From Gemmiger formicilis (GTDB lineage Bacteria; Bacillota; Clostridia; Oscillospirales; Ruminococcaceae), in assembly GCF_018784445.1 (NCBI RefSeq), contig NZ_WQOH01000031.1, positions 39,639 through 103,638 on the forward strand: 64,000 bases of DNA, written 5' to 3'. How positions within the stretch are numbered: the first letter of the stretch is position 1; each line of letters starts with the position of its first letter. The position numbers and the translations under genes were made by a program. Shown here piece after piece: positions 59,429 through 64,000 of this stretch. The notes beneath the pieces were generated by a model that did no database searches, was not told where the DNA came from, and saw nothing but the letters and a program-made list of their open reading frames with translations.

Positions 59429-60363
59429 GCCTTGGCCTCCTGCGGGGCGCGGTTGACCAGATAAATGCCTATGCAGACCAGCAGCAGCGCGGCGAGGTAG
59501 TTCCACTCAAACAGCGGCTCGCCGTTCAGCAGCGCCGACAGCAGCACATTCATGACCGGAATGATCAGACCGAACACCGCAATGCGGGAGACCGGGTTGT
59601 TTTTCATCAGCAGCGCCCAAATCACATACCCCGCACCGGAGATAAACGCCAAAAACAGCAGCACTGGGATACCTGCGGCGCTCTCGGGGTGGAGGCCGCC
59701 GCCCATGGCAAAGCCCATCACAGCCAGCACCAGACCACCAACACCGAGGTTCAGCACACAGACCGAAAAGCTGTCTGCATACTGGGTCACGGCCTTGTTC
59801 CACGGCCCGGCCGATGCAAAGATTGCGGAGGCGATCAGCATGAACGCCATCCCCTTTGCGCTGCCGCTGCCGTGGTTGCCCAGCGTGGCAATCAGAACAC
59901 CGCCAAAGCCAAGCGCACAGCCCAGCGCCTTGCGCGGGGTCATCCGGTCGGCCTTGCCGTACAAAAAGTGTGCCAGGATCACACCCATAAAGCTCTGGGT
60001 GCTGTTCAAAATACCGCCCATCGCGCCAGTCAGCAGCGCCACGGCGGAGTAGTAGAAGAAATACTGTGCAGCGGTCTGCCACAGGCCCAGCCCGCAGGCC
60101 GAAGCCAGCGTTTTGCCGTGCGGCATCGGCAGCGGGCGGCGGTTCAGCGCCAGACCGGCCAGCCAGACCAGCGCCGCGCCCATCATAAAGCGGACGCCCG
60201 CGAAGCACAAAATCGACGCCGTATCGGCGGAATCAATCGCAAACAGGCGGTAGCCCAGCTTGATGAAGGGGAATGCCGACCCCCACAGCACATTGCAGAC
60301 AACGGCCATCAAAACGGCCGCCGCCGGGATGGAGAAAAATTGGTCTAACTTAGATTTTTGCAT
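59425..60363 (-). CDS. EamA/DMT-family transporter
   Basis: 312-residue protein with ten membrane helices in two EamA repeats (VLMAVVCNVLWGSAFPFIKL at the start of repeat 1; SAIFASAGPWNKAVTQYA at the start of repeat 2). Such proteins export amino acids or other metabolites; the substrate is unknown. AAGGCGG precedes the ATG, nine bases after the metG stop, so it is in the metG-eamA-tatD operon. Confidence 0.92.
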   Translation of the reverse strand: MQKSKLDQFFSIPAAAVLMAVVCNVLWGSAFPFIKLGYRLFAIDSADTASILCFAGVRFMMGAALVWLAGLALNRRPLPMPHGKTLASACGLGLWQTAAQYFFYYSAVALLTGAMGGILNSTQSFMGVILAHFLYGKADRMTPRKALGCALGFGGVLIATLGNHGSGSAKGMAFMLIASAIFASAGPWNKAVTQYADSFSVCVLNLGVGGLVLAVMGFAMGGGLHPESAAGIPVLLFLAFISGAGYVIWALLMKNNPVSRIAVFGLIIPVMNVLLSALLNGEPLFEWNYLAALLLVCIGIYLVNRAPQEAKA

Positions 60364-60372
60364 AGCACCGCC

Positions 60373-62388
60373 TTAGTGGATGCGCGCACCGGCGGGGGTG
60401 CTGTCCGGGAAGAACGCGATGGCACAGCCGCCGTCCACATCGGTGTCCGCGGCAAAAATCATGCCCTCGCTGACGTACTTGCCCTTCATCATCGGGCGGG
60501 GGGCCAGGTTGGCGACAATGCCAATCTTCTTGCCGAGCAGATCCTCGGGTGCAAACCACTTGGCAATGCCGGACAGGATGCAGCGCTCGCGCTCGCCGTC
60601 GAACACGGTCAGGTGCAGGAGCTTCTTGCTCTCCTTCATGCGCTCGCAGGCGCGGACCTCGGCCACGCGCAGCTCAACCTTGCAGAAATCGTCGAAGCTG
60701 ATTTCTTCCTCATGCTCACCGATAAGCTCCGCAGAAGCAGCGGCAGCCTCCTCTTTCTTCGGCTCCTCGGCAGGTGCGTTGGCAGCCTGTGCGGCGGCCT
60801 TCTGGGCAGCCTCCAGGGCCTCCAGCTCAGCCAGCTCCTTGGCGGCGTCAATGCGGGGGAAGATGTTCTCGCCCTTGTGCAGGGTGGCGTTGGCGGGCAG
60901 CGTGCCGAAGCTGGCGGCGCTGTCCCAGGTCTTGCCGTCGGCGGCCACATTCAGCTGCGCAAAAATCTTCTCGCAGGTGTCGGGCATGAACGGCTGCAGC
61001 AGCACGGTGCAGATGCGCAGCGTCTCGGCCAGGTTGTACAGCACGCGGGCCAGGCGGGGCTTGGATTCCTCGCTCTTGGCCAGCACCCACGGCGCGGTGG
61101 CGTCGATATACTTGTTTGCGTTGTCGATGACCTCGAACACATCAGCCAGCGCATTCTGGAAGGCATAGGCCTCCATGTCGGCCTCATAGCGGGCGCGCAG
61201 GGCGGTGGCCTTCTCGATCAGGGCAGCATCCTCGGGGCCTTCAGCCTGCTCGGCAGGCAGCTCGCCGCCAAAGTACTTGTCGGCCATGGCGGTGGTGCGG
61301 CTCAACAGGTTGCCGAGGTCATTGGCCAGATCCATGTTGATGCGGTTGATGAGCAGTTCGTTGGAGAAGTTGCCGTCCGAACCGAACGGGAAGTCGCGCA
61401 GCAGGAAGTAGCGCAGCGCGTCGGCGCTGTAACGCTCGGCCAGCAGGTAGGGGTCAACCACGTTGCCCTTGGACTTGGACATTTTGCCGCCGTCCAGCAG
61501 CAGCCAGCCGTGGCCGTAAACGTGCTTGGGCAAGGGCATATCCATACTCATCAGCATGGCAGGCCAGATGATGGAGTGGAAGCGGACGATCTCCTTGCCG
61601 ATAAAATGCACGTCAGCAGGCCAGAAGGTCTCGTAATCACTGTCGGGGTACTTGTCATTCATGAAGCCCAGCGCCGTGGTGTAGTTGAACAGCGCGTCGA
61701 TCCAGACGTAGACGACATGCTTGGGGTCGAAATCGACCGGGATGCCCCACTTGAAACTGGTGCGGGAAACGCACAGATCCTCAAGGCCCGGATCGATGAA
61801 GTTGTGTACCATCTCGTTGACGCGGGAGCGCGGCAGCAGGAAGTCGGTGTTGACCAGCAGGTCGCGCACGCGGTCTGCATACTTGGACAGACGGAAGAAG
61901 TAAGCCTCCTCCTCGGCATCGACAACGGGGCGGCCGCAGTCGGGGCAGCAGCCGTTGACGAGCTGGCTCTCGGTCCAGAAGCTCTCGCAGGGGGTGCAGT
62001 ACTTGCCGACGTACTTGCCCTTATAAATGTCGCCCTTCTCGTACATCTTTTTGAAGATTTTCTGGATGGCGGCAACGTGGTAGTCGTCGGTGGTGCGGAT
62101 GAACCGGTCATAGCTGATGTTCATGAGCTTCCACAGATCCTTGACGCCCTTGGGGCCTTCGACGATGTTGTCGACGAACTGCTGCGGGGTGACGCCTGCT
62201 TCTTTGGCTTTCAGCTCAATCTTCTGGCCGTGCTCATCGGTGCCGGTCAGGAACTTGACGTTATAGCCCTGCAAGCGCTTATAGCGTGCCATAGCGTCGG
62301 TGGCAACAGTGCAGTAGGTGTGGCCGATATGCAGCTTATCGCTGGGGTAATAGATCGGCGTAGTGATGTAAAATTTTTTCTGATCCAT
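60373..62388 (-). CDS. metG: Methionyl-tRNA synthetase with C-terminal tRNA-binding domain
   Basis: 671-residue class I synthetase. HIGH (20-23), zinc module CTPCESFW...CCPDC (about 127-150), KMSKS (about 300), anticodon-binding domain, a Glu/Ala/Lys linker (about 525-560) and a Trbp111-like OB-fold dimerisation domain (FDDFCKVELRVAEVRACERM to end). TAAGGAGAG precedes the ATG. No T-box leader is seen in the 229-bp gap upstream, which holds repeat fragments. Confidence 0.97.
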   Translation of the reverse strand: MDQKKFYITTPIYYPSDKLHIGHTYCTVATDAMARYKRLQGYNVKFLTGTDEHGQKIELKAKEAGVTPQQFVDNIVEGPKGVKDLWKLMNISYDRFIRTTDDYHVAAIQKIFKKMYEKGDIYKGKYVGKYCTPCESFWTESQLVNGCCPDCGRPVVDAEEEAYFFRLSKYADRVRDLLVNTDFLLPRSRVNEMVHNFIDPGLEDLCVSRTSFKWGIPVDFDPKHVVYVWIDALFNYTTALGFMNDKYPDSDYETFWPADVHFIGKEIVRFHSIIWPAMLMSMDMPLPKHVYGHGWLLLDGGKMSKSKGNVVDPYLLAERYSADALRYFLLRDFPFGSDGNFSNELLINRINMDLANDLGNLLSRTTAMADKYFGGELPAEQAEGPEDAALIEKATALRARYEADMEAYAFQNALADVFEVIDNANKYIDATAPWVLAKSEESKPRLARVLYNLAETLRICTVLLQPFMPDTCEKIFAQLNVAADGKTWDSAASFGTLPANATLHKGENIFPRIDAAKELAELEALEAAQKAAAQAANAPAEEPKKEEAAAASAELIGEHEEEISFDDFCKVELRVAEVRACERMKESKKLLHLTVFDGERERCILSGIAKWFAPEDLLGKKIGIVANLAPRPMMKGKYVSEGMIFAADTDVDGGCAIAFFPDSTPAGARIH

Positions 62389-62617
62389 TTGTGATTTCTC
62401 TCCTTATATAAACAAACCGTTTTTGGTGTGTTTTTTGCGCTTATGCTGGATTTTATATTCTGGGCATTCGGGCGAAGCCCGCAAAAGCCTGCCCTTACAA
62501 GGGCGATGGCCGAGCCGCGAGGGCGAAAGGGCTTTGCCCGTTCACTGCAGCCACACGCGCCCGGGCGGTTTCGCCGCTTCGTAGGGCGGCCAGTCCTCTA
62601 GCCGCCTCCTCGCGCCT

Positions 62618-63337
62618 TTAGAACCCCACCGGTTCCACCCCGCACGCTTCCAGCGCGTGGCGGCACAGTACCTCGGTGCTGTCAATAAAAAACTTGCCCA
62701 GGTGCTCGTCCCGCTTGACCAGGCTCAACTCGGTGCAGCCCAAAACCGCCATGTCGCAACCCTGCTTTTTCAGGTCGTGCACCGCCGCGCCGAACTTTGC
62801 CATATCGGCACGCTTGCCCTGCTTGATGTCGTCGTAAATCACCGACATGACTTCCTGCTGGTGTTCCTCCGACGGTATCGCCCAGTCGATGTCCTGCGCC
62901 TGGCAGGCCAGCTGGTAGGTCTCCGCCGCCAGCGTGCCGTCCGTCGCCAGGATGCCCAGCTTTGTGCAGCCCGCCGCCTTGGCGTCTGCCACGGTCAGCC
63001 GGGGCATATTCAGCACCGGTACCGGCAGCGCCTCAGCCAGGCGGTCGTAAAAATAGTGCGCTGTGTTGCAGGGTATCGCCAGCACCGTGGCACCGTAGTG
63101 TACCAGGCTGAAACCGTCCTGCTCCATCACGGCAAAGGGGTCATCCTTGCTTTTGCCCATGATGAACGCCGTGCGGTCGGGCGTCGATGCCCGCGACGAA
63201 ATAACAATGTCGATGTGGTCCTGATCGCAGCTGGCCGGGGTGTGGTCGATCAGCATTTGGTACAGGTAACAGCTGGCCGCAGGCCCCAGCCCGCCCAGTA
63301 TGCCCAGCACCTGTTTTTGTGGTTTGGTCTGCGCCGT
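62618..63337 (-). CDS. Aspartate/glutamate racemase family protein, unusual start
   Basis: About 240-residue racemase of the Asp/Glu/hydantoin family: VLGILGGLGPAASCYLYQML, IPCNTAHYF with the first catalytic Cys, and VLGCTELSL with the second. Both cysteines are intact. The promoter at 63372-63400 and AAGGAGGGG (63355-63347) fix the 5' end, but there is no ATG, GTG or TTG in frame at the right distance: the codon eight bases after the site is ACG (63337-63335). The next in-frame start is GTG at 63310, without a ribosome site. So either ACG initiates, GTG 63310 is used, or the 5' end carries a frameshift. Confidence 0.78.
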   Translation of the reverse strand, partial: TAQTKPQKQVLGILGGLGPAASCYLYQMLIDHTPASCDQDHIDIVISSRASTPDRTAFIMGKSKDDPFAVMEQDGFSLVHYGATVLAIPCNTAHYFYDRLAEALPVPVLNMPRLTVADAKAAGCTKLGILATDGTLAAETYQLACQAQDIDWAIPSEEHQQEVMSVIYDDIKQGKRADMAKFGAAVHDLKKQGCDMAVLGCTELSLVKRDEHLGKFFIDSTEVLCRHALEACGVEPVGF

Positions 63338-63371
63338 GGCACACCCCTCCTTATAATAACACTTATAGTAT

Positions 63372-63400
63372 ATTATAAGGCCTGCAGCGAAATTATGCAA
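63372..63400 (-). promoter_or_regulatory. Promoter of the Asp/Glu racemase gene
   Basis: Minus strand TTGCAT (63400-63395), 17-bp spacer, TATAAT (63377-63372). Confidence 0.85.
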
Positions 63401-63441
63401 GGGCAAGGGCGACGGTTTTCGGGTTTTCGGGAGATTCGCAA

Positions 63442-63473
63442 TAAAAAACACCCTGCATTTTCATGCAAGGTGT
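63442..63473 (-). terminator. Terminator pointing left, upstream gene outside window
   Basis: ACACCTTGCAT (63473-63463) pairs with ATGCAGGGTGT (63458-63448) with one mismatch, then TTTTTTATT on the minus strand. No minus-strand gene is seen between here and the window end, so it may end a transcript from beyond 64000. Confidence 0.75.
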
Positions 63474-63509
63474 CTGTGCTGCATCCCATCGGAGCAAGCC
63501 GCGCCCGCC

Positions 63510-63690
63510 CCCTCTGCCTCCCTTGTCAAAGGGAGGTGGCGCCGCAGCGCCGGAGGGATTCCTATCTGTTGTCGACTGCTTTCCTTTAACCGCCCAGTAG
63601 GGGCCGGGCATGCCCGGCCCTCCACTGTATCTCTATCGCCCCCTTCCCTTTCACACCGTAGGGGCGGATTCCATATCCGCCCGCGCACCT
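63510..63690. repeat. Repeat halves of families E and B
   Basis: CTCCCTTGTCAAAGGGAGGT (63518-63537) of family E, then GTAGGGGCCGGGCATGCCCG (63598) and GTAGGGGCGGATTCCATATC (63658) of family B, the last two in direct rather than inverted order. No gene. Confidence 0.75.
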
Positions 63691-63749
63691 TCGCCTTTAC
63701 GCCCTACTAACCCCCGCGTTGCTTTACTCTACTCCCTCTACGTTCGCGC

Positions 63750-63840
63750 CGTGCGTGGAATCTCCCCCGCCCTAAAAACAGCCCGCAGGGCTGTTTTTGC
63801 CCCGCGGTACGCGGACGCGGGGCCCGGGCTTTTCGATTCC
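63750..63840. repeat. Repeat family F, copy 1
   Basis: CGTGCGTGGAATCTCCCCCG, hairpin AAAAACAGCCCGCAGGGCTG then TTTTT, a second GC hairpin, and the end TTCGATTCC. It aligns module by module with the copy at 63919-64000. Confidence 0.7.
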
Positions 63841-63870
63841 CGCACTCCTCTACTCCTTAACATGTATAAT

Positions 63871-63908
63871 AAAAAGAAAAAAGCTCAACCTCTTGCGAAG
63901 TTGAGCTT
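63871..63908 (-). terminator. Second leftward terminator near the window end
   Basis: Minus-strand stem AAGCTCAAC (63908-63900) with GTTGAGCTT (63889-63881), 10-nt loop, then TTTTCTTTTT. Confidence 0.8.
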
Positions 63909-63918
63909 CCTGGTGACA

Positions 63919-64000
63919 CGTGCGTCCATCTCCCACGGACTAAAAAACAATCCGCAGGATTGTTTTTTGCCGCCTGCGGGCGGCCGTCCTGTTCGATTCC
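63919..64000. repeat. Repeat family F, copy 2 (runs off the window)
   Basis: CGTGCGTCCATCTCCCACGG, hairpin AAAAAACAATCCGCAGGATT then GTTTTTT, GC hairpin CCGCCTGCGGGCGG and the end GTTCGATTCC. Hairpin sequence differs from copy 1 but pairing is kept. Confidence 0.65.

Noticed and set aside
63985..64000. tRNA T-arm-like GTTCGATTCC at the window end (and TTCGATTCC at 63832-63840)
   Set aside because: No D-arm, anticodon arm or acceptor partner precedes either; both belong to the family F repeat.

Overview
The window looks like chromosome of a G+C-rich, Gram-positive anaerobe of the Clostridia, most likely the Oscillospiraceae (Faecalibacterium / Gemmiger / Subdoligranulum type). This rests on classic Firmicutes gene orders (darA-holB-ricT; dprA-topA-trmFO; rnc-smc-rdgB-ftsY; yhbY-nadD-yqeK-rsfS; infC-rpmI-rplT behind an L20-type leader), an 8-Cys ferredoxin, LCP and YqeK proteins, strong AGGAGG ribosome sites, and many short palindromic repeats between genes. 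Genus is an inference; there is no rRNA in the window.

Layout. 1-3.3 kb: end of an ECF transporter S-component gene, a HAD phosphatase, a patatin-like lipase, aroD and a small ferredoxin. 3.5-6.3 kb (minus): rhomboid-like membrane protein, darA (c-di-AMP receptor), holB, ricT in one operon. 6.4-7.7 kb: an HTH regulator and a tiny membrane protein, each preceded by a MITE. 7.7-17.9 kb: a complete sialic-acid utilisation locus: RpiR-type regulator and SGNH esterase on one side, and divergently an ABC importer (lipoprotein plus two permeases), N-acetylneuraminate lyase, YhcH-type anomerase, NanE epimerase, NanK kinase and an AraC regulator. 17.9-27.5 kb (minus): DUF5662, an MBL/beta-CASP nuclease, a large GH25 protein with a decayed 5'-nucleotidase domain, MATE transporter, GtrV-like and GtrB-like glycosyltransferases. 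27.7-48.4 kb (minus): a housekeeping block for translation, nucleotide hygiene, chromosome segregation, SRP docking, phospholipid synthesis, tRNA modification and competence. 48.4-49.1 kb: infC with a non-canonical ATC start and a leader attenuator. 49.3-51.6 kb: a triple-HTH IS-like protein, an orphan type IV-pilin-like gene and a divergent XRE regulator. 51.9-56.3 kb (plus): ddl-murI, DUF1934, argS. 56.7-57.55 kb: a gene-free, A-rich, highly structured stretch with its own promoter and terminator, read here as a large non-coding RNA of about 820 nt. 57.8-63.4 kb (minus): GNAT, a small protein, tatD, EamA transporter, metG, Asp/Glu racemase; then repeats to the end.

The most unusual contents are (1) the orphan large structured RNA at 56734-57552; (2) a MITE family with exact 4-bp target duplications whose three copies all sit about 20 nt upstream of a start codon, one of them on the smc stop codon; (3) a GH25 lysozyme fused to a catalytically dead 5'-nucleotidase fold; and (4) several families of paired palindromic repeats that keep their hairpin while changing its sequence.
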